A DNA stretch of 64,000 nt from assembly GCA_019009955.1 (NCBI GenBank), contig CM032232.1:58493501-58557500 (forward strand), given 5' to 3'. The stretch's first letter is position 1. The number at the start of each line of letters is the position of its first letter. The translations under genes and the position numbers were made by a program. Shown here in pieces: positions 42,660 to 54,989 of the stretch. The DNA is from Riptortus pedestris. Taxonomy: Eukaryota; Arthropoda; Insecta; Hemiptera; Alydidae. The notes under the pieces are model-generated. The model saw nothing but the letters and a program-made list of their open reading frames with translations. It was not told the DNA's origin and did not search any database.

Positions 42660-43795
42660 CTTACAGTGCACGTATTGGGGTGCACCAAAGACGTATTGGT
42701 ATTATCCAAAGACCAAGAACCTTCATTCATCTAATAGATGGATGGAACCTTCATTCTGCTAAATAGATGGGATTTGCGGTAGGCAAGAACGACCTTTGCT
42801 CTGGAGAAGGAATACGACAGCGAGTTGAGAAATGAGAAGAAAGTTCCATGATAAATTTGGTTTGAGTAATATCCAGATATAACTAAACTCTAAAGGTTTT
42901 GAGAGGTTTGTGTGAATATCCCAAGTGAGTCCTAACTCCATTGCCGCTCCATCAGATAGCTTTGATTTACTGCCGTAATCCTATTATACCTGAAAACTCG
43001 CTTAACTGTTCTTTTATCACTCCATAACAGAGTAATCACATTAAAAGCTATTCTGTAGTCAGCAAGAGGGATTTTCCATCCTAACTCATTATTTAAAATC
43101 AGCACTCAGAGAATGCTGATTTTTTTTTTTTAGATTCAAATTTGCTTTTCGCAAGTTTCACCATTTAGAGCTATGCTTGAATACAGTTTATTAGTATCAT
43201 TGACTCCGTCCATGTTCAGTGAGTACAATTTTAATTTCTGGTTATGGGTGGGTTTAATGGTCATGCCTTTTCGGTGACCACTTGCGTATTGCCAGCATTT
43301 CTTCTCGTAACAGATTTAATAAAAGTTAATGGGGTAGGGTGATGACGAGACGTATAAGGTTAATTTAATAATATTATGAAGGCTATTGCAGGTAGCGCTT
43401 ATTAATAAAATAATTTCAAATCTGTGTATTTGACTCTTCAAGTTGAGCTCTTTTCTACCTCAACTACCTGCATAAAACTCATTCACAAAATGAACTGACT
43501 GAGTTCTGCGGCGAGGCCTTTTCTGCAAATGAAGTAATCCACGCCCATACAGATACATATATGTATCTATAATCCGGTAACTGAAAGATCAAATAATCTC
43601 CAGCATGTCGATAGGGTCGCAAAATGATCCAGTATTTGTGGATTAAAATTAGAAATCATACAAAAAACATTGTTGTGAACTATTACAACTCTTCAAAGCT
43701 TCGAGGGCTTCCACGAAATTGACTTTTTGGTGCCTTCAGATCATTATCACAACTGATTTTTCTATATCGTCTGAAACCATTAACCTATTACTACC
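42660..43795. other. No recognisable gene
   Basis: Short ORFs only. It may include decayed 5' sequence of the LINE whose RNase H domain begins at about 43801, but I cannot identify reverse-transcriptase motifs in it. Confidence 0.4.
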
Positions 43796-43800
43796 AATTT

Positions 43801-44657
43801 ATTTTTACTAATGAATTCAGAAAAATAGAGTCTTGCGAATCGTCCCCAGATTTCCATTTGTACACAGATGGATCAAAAACTGACGGATGAGTTGGTTCAG
43901 CTGTATATACCAAGGATCTCTCTCTCTGATGTACTCCCTTCCTTCAGTAAGTAGTGTGTTTACTGCGGAGCTTACAGCAATAAAAGGAGCCCTCAACTTA
44001 TTGTTAATGGAGCAAAAGAATGCTTTGATTTGTTCTGACTCTTACAGCAGCTTAAAATCAATTGAAAAAACATACAATAAAAATCCGATATGTAAAGAAA
44101 TTCAACAGGTGTTAGAAGAATTGCACAAAAGTAATATTAATGTAGAATTTCTGTGGATACCAGGGCATTGTGGCATAGAAGGGAACATAAAAGCGGACGC
44201 CTTAGCCGCAAAAGCCATCAGTGAGGGCACACTACTGACAGAAGTTTCAGTCGCTGACGCCATCAATAATGCAAAAAAACTGGTTCTTGATCAATGGGCA
44301 TGGGAATGGCATGAGTTGCGTGATAATAAACTCCGCACTATAAAAAGTAGTATCAATCCCTGGAGTACTTCAACAAGCACTAAAAGGAGGGATGAAGTGT
44401 TAATATGCCGCCTTAGAATTGGCCACACAAGGCTAACTCACCTTCACCTGATGAAAAAGGAAGAACCTCCAACCTCCACTGCTTGTGGAGTAGAACTGAC
44501 AGTGGCACACATACTTACTGAGTGTAGAAGGTATGAGGACATCAGAAAGTCCCTTGGTATATCAGAAGTACTATCCGAAATACTAGGGGATGATAGCAAC
44601 TCTATAAAAAAACTCTTAAAATTTTTAGTAATTGCTGGTTTAAATAAAGAAATATAA
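43801..44657 (+). pseudogene. LINE RNase H domain and C-terminal region, broken
   Basis: The first frame reads SSPDFHLYTDGSKTDG and hits TGA at 43888. After a frameshift in a CT-rich stretch (about 43917-43928) the frame from 43887 stays open for 256 codons to 44657. RNase H catalytic residues are all visible: D in YTDGS (43867), E28 (FTAEL), D51 (CSDS), D104 (PGHCGIEGNIKAD, with H94). A second domain follows: CRLRIGHTRLTHLHLM (174-189) and a zinc-knuckle-like C200..H208..C213. The first cysteine normally present in that knuckle is Ser197. This layout is the 3' end of ORF2 of Jockey/I-group LINEs. No RT was recognised upstream, so it is 5' truncated. The long intact stretch suggests a fairly recent insertion. 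Confidence 0.88.
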
Positions 44658-45059
44658 TTATATAGGACTTCAACATATGGGCACACAAGGCAGTGAGTTA
44701 AGTATTTATATATCAAATTGATTATAGTCAAATACTGCTGTGTTTTTTTGTTATTTGTCACAGAATTGGGGATAAAGAAAACAAGGAGAGATCCAACAGA
44801 AGCGAGGATGACGGAGGCCTGAGAAGTGGATGATTTATCTTAAGAAAGGGACTATTGAACAACAGGAAAGAAAATGAAAATAGAATCTCGACCACCTAGG
44901 CACAAATAACTCTCCGTAGTTCGGTGCCTATGTAATATATAATAAATAATTAAAATAAACCTGTGTGTTTACTTCACGCTTACCTTTCTTTTAAGTTACG
45001 ACGCGCAACTATTGCCATGAGGAAATGCCCTCTTTAACGCCAGTTCTACAATATTTTCT

Positions 45060-45375
45060 TAAAACGCTCCGACACGTTTAACATCAATATGAAATTAACC
45101 TTTGGAAATATATATATAATCCTAAAACGGTAGTCGTTAATCAATATTCGCCATAAAATGGAGTATTCGTGGGATGGTAATTAAGGGCTGGGAGTAACCC
45201 TATATTTATTTATAGGCAGCTGAAGGGGAGGGGGATTTATGGGGAGCCAATTAGTACAGGCAATTTGCTAAATATAGAGGATGATCAGCTAAAGGGGGCA
45301 TATATAACCACTCAGTGGTGAAATTCACATGGAGATATTCCAATACTGACCAATGTGAAAGGGTTTTCAGTTTGT
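45060..45375 (+). repeat. ~300-bp direct repeat, copy 1 (pairs with 63055-63355)
   Basis: Shared blocks in order: CGTTAATCAATATTCGCCAT, ATGGTAATTAAGGGCTGGG, AACCCTATATTTATTTATAG, GGGGATTTATGGGGAG, CAATTAGTACAGG, GCATATATAACCACTCAGTG, GAAATTCACATGGAGATATT and CCAATACTGACCAATGT. The TATATAA box with CTCAGTG downstream is promoter-like, as in an LTR or an element 5' end. No adjacent gag/pol was recognised. Confidence 0.8.
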
Positions 45376-45409
45376 AGGTCAACTCTGCTTCATTTTAGTC
45401 TATTTTAGC

Positions 45410-45935
45410 ACATTAACCTTAGCTATTGAGGTGGTAGTTATAAGCAATTTTCGCTACATCCATAAAATAACCATTGAACCTACCTAGGAAATGTAATAGT
45501 TCATAATAAATTTTGAGAATGTCATATTCTTCAATTGTTGTTACATACATTTTCCCCCTAAGTCGATTATTGAAATATTTTTTAATTTTCAGTCTTCAGT
45601 AACTGTGCCAATAAAAACCTCACATCCCGCTTAACTTTTAAGTTCCGTTTACGTACAATGTTTATTACAGGATAATTAGGGATGACGCCATCAGAGTGGC
45701 CTTGCAGCATTTGCAAAACCTGCTAAAAATTACGCAGCACCTGCGTGGCCAACTTATTCAACTAAATGGGGGGTGTTGTGCTGTCTTTAGCACTGAGTTT
45801 CAAAGTGAGAATAGAATAACTCTTCTAGGGTAGCTCAAAGAAGAAATAAATATATTCTGGGAAATAATACTATTTCCTTTGTCATTATATATTAAGAACT
45901 AAATAAATTTTACGTTTTGACAAAATTAACCTTAC
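45410..45935 (+). mobile_element. Decayed HINE and duplicated segment, copy 2
   Basis: 5' trace TTAGCTATTGAGGTGGTAGT and GAACCTACCTAGGAAATG. 3' trace AAAACCTGCTAAAAATTACG, a hairpin-like CGCAGCACCTGCG and TGGCCAACTT. From about 45640 to 45935 it also matches 42205-42530, including sequence beyond the HINE end. Confidence 0.6.
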
Positions 45936-47815
45936 TCAATTATAAGAAGTAAATGAAATACGGTCACAAAGTTATTTAGAGGTCGCGCGGACCAGCGCCC
46001 ATCATTGACTTGATATACATTAATGAACTCCATTGGACTTAATATAAAGAGGAACTCACTTAGAGTAATAAATATATAACTAGATCTTCTCGAATACGAC
46101 GGTAGAAATAAAAGTCCGTCTACAGAGGGCGATCCCTTTCATAGACGTGCTGAGAATTTTATCTAGGAGTTTTCCACTCTCGTGTCCTGAAGTCTGATTA
46201 TCATTCCTTTCAAACCCAAGTCTCGTTCCAAACCACCACTGGCATTTTGACTCGATCTCAAAATGTCCATTGCAAATTTGCTGAAGGCGGCTATTTAGTA
46301 GGAACCGAAACGAAAGGTTTCGGTTAGCATTTTAGACTTAAAAATCTTCCACCTGGAGGTCTACAAACAGAGTTTTTAAGTAGTCCTTCGAAGGACGTTC
46401 TAGAAACGGATGGGAAACAGTTTTTTTCCGGATGTAAGGTATATACAGGCGACCAAAGATTAAAACGCCCCATGCCATCATGCTTATAGAAGGGGCCAAG
46501 GAGGTGTCCTATCAAATTTGTGTACTCCGCGATCCCTCAACCAAATACTGCTTATTCACAAAATTGTTTCGCGAGACCACATTTCCTGTCTGGGACAGCT
46601 GAATTCATAACTGGCAGCACGAGATCAAGATGTATTCATGGAAGAATAAAAAAGCCTGCAGGAGACTCTAAGCGTAAGACATGTTATAGAAGAATGTTAA
46701 CGTATTCGTAAGGATGTTTTAAGACTTGAAGAAATAGTAACTGTTTAACATATAGTGGAATTATTATGGTTAAGCACTTATGATGAATCATGGACATCAT
46801 AATTTATTAAAGAGGTGTTAACGATTTTTATTTATCCTTTTGTGGGAATCTCTACTTCTGCTAGCCACAAGATTCAACATATAATTTACAGGTGTTTTGT
46901 GATAAACGAAAAAGTTTCCAGACATATTACCTTAATCTCCGGCAGGGGCAGAGAAATTCAAGTTTAGTTTCACTCGGAAGCTTCGTCGTTTTTCCTGGTT
47001 AACGAACTTGAATCCATGAATTTTTAAGAAAGATATGCTGGGCGTCAACTTTCAAAAGTAACTTCACTAACGAACGGTCACAGACACACACTTACGCACG
47101 GGTAGAAGGCTTTAGATACTCTCAGTCCGTTTTTTCTACCTAACCTCAATTAAAATGTATTTTCGTTTTAATCCTTAAGCAAAAATTCACTGTTTAGAAA
47201 AAAAAAAGAATAAAGAATAATAAAGAAATATGGATGGTAAAGGAAAAATGTTTTTATTGTTCAAAAAAAAAAATAGACAGAGAAGGCACAAAAGCTAAAC
47301 GATAAATTGGTCTACTATCTCCTCGGGGTTTGATATTGCTATCTGTTCAAAGTTGTCCCTGGGAAGTCCCAATATTGGTATTGAACTTGCTTTCCAAGTT
47401 GCTTCTTTCTTGGTTTGCCGCTGCCTATCTTGGTATTGGATTTATTGGAACTCCTATCTTGAATTATGATGATAATATGGAAATATTAACTCGTTCTTGA
47501 GATTAAATTTTCATAAATATTAATATCGCAGAGTGTAGCCATACTGGCTAACTCATCACAGCATCTATTCCCCATTTCACTCGTAGTATTAGCCTGTTTA
47601 AACAGAATTTGAAATGTACTCAGTTAATTACAGTAAAAATCGGGCGATTAAATGTGGAGGTCTGGAAACATAAAAATACAGATATCTCTCTTAATCTTAT
47701 AGTAAATAACAGTATTTAACAATTGTAATCAATTAAAATTCCAACATCCTTGGTTATATCAACTTATTTGATCCAACTCATAGTGACCAACATATTACGA
47801 ATTTTCAATTATTCA
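45936..47815. other. No recognisable gene; palindromic patch near 46.3 kb
   Basis: 46130-46720 is GC-richer than its surroundings and has open but unrecognised frames on both strands (46324-46515 minus, 46520-46711 plus). A perfect hairpin AACCGAAAC-gaaag-GTTTCGGTT lies at 46303-46325 and a 14-bp palindrome GTCCTTCGAAGGAC at about 46384-46397. I cannot assign a function. Confidence 0.4.
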
Positions 47816-47965
47816 CCGTCTAACTGGTCCTATTTTAGCTATTAACGAACGAGTTTGGTAACGACGAAAAAAAATTTGCAACCACTTGAGCGGCAACAGA
47901 CAAGTATATATATATATATATATATATATCATTTTGAACGGACCTCATGTTCGTCATCTACTGTG
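47816..47965 (-). mobile_element. HINE 5' half fragment, minus orientation
   Basis: GGTCCTATTTTAGCTATTAA, GAGTTTGGTAACGACGAAAA, CACTTGAGCGGCAACAGACA, (TA)n at 47904-47929, then TTTTGAACGGACCTCATGTT and CGTCATCTAC. The terminal palindrome is absent. Confidence 0.75.
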
Positions 47966-47969
47966 TTAG

Positions 47970-49395
47970 ACAGGCCTTGGAGCTTCATGGGGTATTACAT
48001 TTATAGGGTTTAGTTTTTAGTCCACATAGTTAACAAGGGCTACAATGGAATAAGGTCACCAGAAGGTGAAACATTTAGATGTGGCATCGCTTCAATGTGT
48101 GCATTATTATCTGCTTTTTCAATAACCTTCATGGAATGGATAAACTGTTCCTTAGCTCAAATATAAATAATCTCTTCCTTATTCTAATAAATTAACCTGT
48201 CTTCAATTCATGAATAATCAAGCTTATTATATAAACTTAATAAAACGGTGGTAAATGAATGAACTTACCATTAACTTACGATTACATAATCTAATTCAAA
48301 GTTTAAGAATATTTTTATGTTAAAGACATTTACTCAGTAGGGAATATATCAAATACATATCTAAGCATTTAGAATGAATGAACTATTAATATATTTTCAA
48401 ATACAATGAGATAACAACTGATCTTAAGAAACTAATTCATTTTTAGACCTTAGTCACCACCATTACATAACTTATTACTGGCGAATTCTGTTAAAACCAG
48501 ACAAACGGTTATATTATAACTATTCAAATCTGAAAGCAGTAAAGTACGGAAACTCGGGAGTTTTCGGGTGAAAAATAACAACTAAACATATTGACTAATG
48601 TGAAACTGGAATTTTGAAATTTCTTTATTCCCAAAGCTATTTGGCATAACCAGTAAATATTGTAAAGTGACAAACAAATAAATCTTGTTTGTCAAGAGTT
48701 GTTATATTTATTTAGAACTTCATGGGGTGTTCCACTAATAATTTTTTTCTAACTAATAGATTTTCTCAGTATTCATGAATCTAGGAAGTAACCCCCACCC
48801 ACCCCTGAATTCTTTCTTTAATTTCCTTGCATCTATTATAAATAAAGACTACTAAATCATTTATTATTATTGTTAAATTGAAAGAGGATACATTTTAAAA
48901 TTTGTCTATTATTCGCCGTAAATATTACTTTGAAATATATATATATATATATATAATATTTTCAAAATTGCTATCCCCCAAGAACCGTAGAAAGTAGTCC
49001 CATGCAGTTAGCTGTAAATACCTCACTTCGCACACCTTCAAAAAATATTTGATTCCTGTAAATCATACATCTGGCATTCATTTTTTGTAAACTAATCGAT
49101 CGATTTGTCTCGAAAAATCGTATCATGTTTACCCTCTTAAGGGAAAGCTTCTAATAACCCAAAATTCATACTTTATGAAGTTTACACAGAAAGTATATAT
49201 TCGTATCAGATAATAAATAATGAACTGTCAATTAGTGTGCAGGTGTGTGTGATGAATCAATTATTTAATTTTTGTTGAAACAATAATGAGAACTGAAGTG
49301 AGCGAACAAGTGGTTATGTATTTTTAGAAAGATCCTTGGATAGGTCTTTGATCCTCGACTCTACTCAAGCACGAGTCAGCCTGACTAGGGGAATG
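47970..49395. other. AT-rich DNA, no recognisable gene
   Basis: No domain-bearing ORF. A short (TA)n tract lies at 48937-48954. The 48960-49160 stretch ends with HINE-like TCGTATCATGTTTACC..TTAAGGGAAAGCTTCTAATA. Confidence 0.4.
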
Positions 49396-49399
49396 TAGT

Positions 49400-49515
49400 A
49401 GCAAATTCTTAAGAGAAATCAGCTATTGAGTTAGTACTCATGTCGCGATTTTCGGAAAGTTTCTTCAAATATCAATCGATCCTACCCAAGAGATGGCTGA
49501 CAAAAATGAGGTCTC

Positions 49516-49579
<64 letters not shown>

Positions 49580-50077
49580 ATATGCCTCTTAACGCTCTAA
49601 GGATCGCAAGTTATGTTTTATCGTTACTGAACTCGGTTTAAAATAAAACTTAAGATCAAGTTCTTTAATGACTGAAATCGGATCAGTAGGAGAGGAGTTT
49701 AGGGTAGTGGATTTCAAAAATTCGAATTATCTCCGTTATTATAATTTGGATGGAAAATATTTACAGATCCAATCTTATTGTAAATCGAGATCATAAAATA
49801 TTAATATTATGAGTCGGACCATAAAATTTTAAAATATTGAAGCTCTACAATTGTTTCTCTATGCATTTTTCGTAACTCAAGTACTAAGCGAGTTATTGGT
49901 ACTTGTTTTCAAGAAGTCAGCCTTCCGTAACTTCTCTCCCCACCCTGTCCTCCTTTTTATTCATAGGTTTTTTTCCCCATAGAAATAGAGTATACGTGCT
50001 GAGATGAGTTCATGTGAGTTACAGCAGCCCGCATAAAATCTGCTTAGCTTACAAAGCCCCTGCGAGATGGACTTTTT
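49400..50077 (+). mobile_element. HINE copy d, plus orientation
   Basis: AGCAAATTCTTAAGAGAAAT then CAGCTATTGAG, ATGTCGCGATTTTCGG, CGATCCTACCCAAGAGATGG and a long (TA)n tract at 49519-49577. Then CTCTAAGGATCGCAAGTTAT and TAGGAGAGGAGTTTAGGGTA. It ends with TAAAATCTGCTTAGCTTACA, AAGCCCCTGCGAGATGGACT. Older than copies a and b by visible divergence. Confidence 0.75.
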
Positions 50078-50344
50078 ATATTTGAAGAAGAAGTTGCGAA
50101 TGATAGGCCTTGAGAGATAGCAAATCCTCATCAGATTTCACAAATATTATCTAGAGTAGCAGATATTGCTTTTTCGTTGGCACTATCCACTTAGATTGCA
50201 TAGAACTGGCATGCACTATACACATGATACAAAATGAATTAAGCAATAGTATATATAAACCTGAATAATAAAATGTCTCATACAAAGTATAAATCAAATG
50301 AATTTACGAAAAGCCAACAACACAACGATTAAGAAAAAACCGTC

Positions 50345-50790
50345 GAGCGAGTGCTGCGTGAACTAAGCAACTGCCAGCGCACTGGAATACAATACACTGA
50401 TGATATCATTCTCTTTTATTCCGAATTGAGAAGCCCATGGAAACAAGAATTAAAATATGTATTAGCAAAACGAGATGTTTAGACTGTGGTATTTACTAAG
50501 TAATAAACGAATGAGTAGGTGTGGGGGTTTACGAAAGGCTGATACCAAAGAATTATAAATAACTGTTATTATTCCATTAACATAAAGCATGTATGCAACA
50601 ATAGTTGCAGAAACATTTAATTCAAACAACACTGCTTATACAAAAATATTTCGATTGAAGTGATAGTAAACGATATATTTGGCATTTTTAATTATTCCCC
50701 CTCGAAACTCCCTCAGCCATTACTTCAGTTTATGGCTCAGCCATTAAACTTCAGCCATTTAATCTTCAGTTTTCCATGAAAGTTTAAATA
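50345..50790 (-). mobile_element. HINE 3' half, minus orientation
   Basis: GCTGCGTGAACTAAGCAACT, GATGATATCATTCTCTTTTA, GTGTGGGGGTTTACGAAAGG and CTCAGCCATTACTTC follow the minus module order. The 5' half, with TA tract and palindrome, is missing. Confidence 0.65.
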
Positions 50791-50799
50791 TAGAGCATT

Positions 50800-52545
50800 T
50801 TATTGGTAAAAACGTATACTACTCTAGAAATCTGAAAATCATTTTTTAGAGAATGAATCTTGTCAACGAAGGCTATAATAATATTCTTCTCTGCCATTGA
50901 TAGAATTGGGGAGTGCAATAACCTCTATTGGATTTCCACTGTAAACCATTTTTATTTCAACCAACAAAGGCGGGAAATAAAACATCTAGTTACTTCCAAT
51001 TTCTGTTAACACCTTTTCAATGGTATTACAGCAGAATGCGTGAGCTTTTATCGTATCTTTTACTCCGGATGCTAAGATGATTCAATTGCTTTATTTTGAC
51101 GGACAACTCTAAATTCTAAATATTTGCTTATATCACCAGTAAAAGAAATGAATCTGACATATTTCCTTTAGTTTGTACAAGGATATAAAAAACTCTATAT
51201 TGCAAAACATTAGCAGATGTATACACTAATTTACATATGTAAAAATATGATATTCTTTATTTCCTCCTCAAACTCCTTTCCCCCTTAGTTGATTTCTATC
51301 AAAAGAGGAAGCACACAATTCGGATCGGCAGTACGCCAATCCTAAATAACCTTTCCGAAATTTCACCTTTCTAAGGCTAGTCGGTTTTGAGTAGTTCGGT
51401 ACGTACGAATAGACGTCACCCCAAAACTAGTAAAAAAAAATGGGAATATGAAAACCGGAATTTTGCGATTACATTTACTTCGACTATATTGCAAAAAACA
51501 TTAGCGGATGAAAACACTAATTTACCTAAGTAACCGATTTATAAGAAATTTAGTTGACATAAGCAGTTTTGGAGGAACAGATTAAGGAAAATGGAGGAAA
51601 TTGGCAAGTACATGAGTACACATAAGTCTAGATAACTAATATATAGGATTCATGACTCATCACTAACATTTACTAGCATGACAACATCTATCATATCTTT
51701 ACATATTTACTTCTCTCATTACACGTTTTAAGTAACAATCCCATTATACATCATATGAATACAAATTATAATTTCATTTTTATTATACATACAGAGATAT
51801 TTACGAATGAAATGTGCGGTCTGGCTTCGTTAATTGATTCATTTGCTGAAAGTTATAATGTTCTACCATACAACACAGGTTCATGAAAATATTGGATATA
51901 TTATATCCGACCAGTTATTCAAACCCCCTCCCTCCTTCACCAAACTCAGGAAAAAAAAGTAAAAATAAATAACAAATACAAAACAAGAAAAAAAATATTA
52001 ATGCTATTGTTATTATTTGAAACCAAACTAAGTACGTTCGCACATATTAAATATAACATGTTCTGAAAATTTGAGACTGCCCCTTGAGCTACCCACATAT
52101 GAACAAGAGGATGCCCATGAAATAATTCACGAGGTCTGGGAGGGAGGTCCTGTGGCCCCTTTTTCTTGACATTTACCGTGCCAGACTTCTTCTTTTATGA
52201 AGTTTAAATTTTTTATTGTTTCTTGGTCGATTTTTCTTTTGCTAGCCCTGCCACTATTCATATATTCGTTGAGGAGAATTTTTGTTTGCGTTTTTCTAAC
52301 AATAATATTTCCCACCCCTACAAGGTAGTTATAAAAACGACACCCCTACAAGGTAGTTTTATCTTAGGTTAATGTGTACACGAGATGACCTTTGGAATGT
52401 AATTATACCATAATAAGGCTGGCAATTTATCAAGATCTACATTTCACCATCCACCAATAGCGTGAGGCATGTGCATATGGACTATTAAGGAAATTCCAGA
52501 AACTTCTTGCATGTCAAGATTTTCAGGTAAATCCAATTCAAACCG
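50800..52545. other. No recognisable gene
   Basis: Only short ORFs without known domains. Two similar patches near 51185-51300 and 51480-51540 (GCAAAACATTAGCAGATGTA / GCAAAAAACATTAGCGGATG, both then ACACTAATTTAC) suggest a small diverged repeat. Confidence 0.4.
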
Positions 52546-52554
52546 AACACTAAG

Positions 52555-53035
52555 TTCTCAAAGACTTGTACCCAAAGGGTTCTACAATATAAGTATTCAA
52601 GGAACACCCAAAGGATCCTACAGTGTACGTACCCAATAAGTCCTCAAAGATGAGCCCGAAGGTTTCTACAGTGTACGTACCCAATAAGTCCTCAAAAATG
52701 AGGCCGAAGGTTCCTACAGTGTACGTACCCAATAAGTCCTCAAAGATGAGCCCGAAGGTTCCTACAGTACATGTACCCAAGGAATCCTCAAAGATGAGCC
52801 CGAAGGTGCCTACAGTGTACGTACCCAATAAGTCCTCAAAGATGAGCCCAAAGGTTCATACAGTGTCGTACCAAATAAGTCCTCAATGATGAGCCCGAAG
52901 GTTCCTACAGTGTACGAACGCAATAAGTCCTCAAAGATGAACCCAAAGGTTCCTAAAGTGTACATACACAAGGTGAGCTCATAAAGTTCCTACAGTATAC
53001 GTACCCGAGGAGTCCTCAATCTGTGCCCAAAGGGT
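52555..53035. repeat. 48-bp minisatellite, about 9-10 units
   Basis: The unit is CAGTGTACGTACCCAATAAG, TCCTCAAAGATGAGCCCGAA, GGTTCCTA. Forty-eight bases equal sixteen codons, so frames stay open on both strands (repeating VPNKSSKMSPKVPTVY on plus; LLGTYTVGTFGLIFED on minus). Outer units are degenerate. I treat the ORFs as by-products. Confidence 0.95.
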
Positions 53036-53039
53036 GGTA

Positions 53040-54985
53040 TTCTATATGTATTTAAAGTGGTATCTCCACCTCGTATTGAGCAGGCTTCTAACGTGAATCA
53101 ATAATTAATTAATCGATAGTCATACAAGCGCTAGGGGTGAATGGGTGGGATCTGAATATAGGGCTTTAATTGGATGTAGGAGTAAGACAATAAATCATGC
53201 TATTAGCCGTTCCACCTACATCGATCAGCTCTCCCGATCCGAGTAAACGACTAATATAATATATTCCAAAGTGCAGCTGAAGCTTACTTTTCATGCAATA
53301 ATAATTACATAACCGTCCTCCAGAAACAATAATGAAACACCGGCAATGAGACAACGTAATTACTATTCTGTAATGATGTTTAAATATTTATGTTTGATTT
53401 AGATGAAATCCAATGATTCCATGGGACATTTGAAATTCAACGCCACTGTGAACATGGGATTGTGGCCCTGGTCCCCAAGATATTTAATATTTTCATAACC
53501 TTTCTGCCTTCGAATATACTTTACATACGATATTGTTGAATGAGGAAACTTGAAATCCCGGAATAATAATTCAAGTAAACCCGGAAGTTGAACATACCAC
53601 TCCAAAACCTAACTGAGGAAAATAACCGAGTACTAAGGCACTTGCTGAGTTGTCATCTTACAATGTCTCAGTACACACTCCAGATTACGTTATAACATAA
53701 CTAAAGATAATTTAAGAGTGCTTGCAAGAAGACATTAATTAATTAAAAATGAAATGAAGGATTGAGTGGTTAGAAAATACGAAAGTGAATTTTATGAACT
53801 GAATAACTTAGTATTTCATGTGTTATAATATTTTGAAGGTAAATTTCATATTAGTTACAGCGGCTAGTAATATAAGAGGTCAGCATGAAAACGATGCAAC
53901 TCCAATTTTTTACACTTTTTTTTTATCATACCGCTATCTATTCAGAAATAAACCCTCAATGGTTTAGACTGTCAACCAAGTAGCTTCCTATGCCTATGCA
54001 GCATTCAGAAAAATAAGTTATACTGGTGTTTCGTGACCTACAGGAATAAGGGTTCAATCGTCACTTAAGTAATCGCCTAACTCAACAAATAAATTAGTCT
54101 ATTTAATAAGTTTGGTCAAAGTATTGGAATTAGAATGTAGTATTGGTAGCGCAGATTTTATTGTATCGAGCATTGGGTTTACATCTTTACAAGGTGAAAA
54201 GTACGAAAATTGAATTTTTGAACCATCGATGAAATAGCGGCCTATGTACGGTTAATTTCATTATTATGTAAATCAGAGATTTCAGTAAAGCTTGAGCTCA
54301 TTCTCGAACATCATTCACAATATAATGTTAGAGAGGGGCCTTGCTCCTGCTTTACTGAAACCTAGTTGCTCAGTAAAAGGATGACAAATGTGTCCGAAAC
54401 TGTAAGCACCGAAATAAAAACTTTATGATTGAACACCATTAGCCGATACTCTAAAGGTCATTTAAGGTCCGATTTGGTTGTTGTGGATATGCTTCGATAA
54501 ACTCCGCATGGTTACAACACTTGTTAATGTTAGAGAACCCAAAACCACATTTCCTGTCAGATCAAGAATAGACTAAGCGCACGGGGTTGAGAATGGGAAT
54601 GTCAATCAAACATGTAAAACCCTTAAGAGGAAGCTTCCTGAAGCTGCCTCCCCTTCCGGAAAGGGTTGCATAATGCTTTCTCTGAAGGGATCAGATACGA
54701 TCCCAACCTATTCCCGTAGTGGTCAATGGAAAATAGAGTCTTAACAACAGATTAAAGAAAATTAAGCGAATCTGGAATAAAAATTTGCATTTGGCTTTAA
54801 CACGCGATTCCGCCCTTTCAGGACGATAGATTGAACCAAAAGTGCTGGGTCACTCCCAAGGCCCACGCAAGTGCTTTAGGCCCCAACCAAAAATTCATTA
54901 AAGATGATTGGTTAGATGACTAATCAGCCTAATTACTAATAGAAATGCCATTATAAAATAATAGAATCGTGAAAATCATATGAAA
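53040..54985. other. No recognisable gene
   Basis: Moderately GC-richer than the gene's 3' flank. The ORFs at 53166-53354 and 53399-53605 (minus) show no recognisable domain and lack homology I can name. Confidence 0.4.
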
Positions 54986-54989
54986 TTTT

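Noticed and set aside
52550..52889. ORFs of repeated 16-residue units on both strands
   Set aside because: They are the 48-bp minisatellite translated; no signal of coding beyond the repeat.
53166..53605. Two minus-strand ORFs considered as upstream ORP1 exons
   Set aside because: No ankyrin, PH or FFAT motif and no convincing splice frame.
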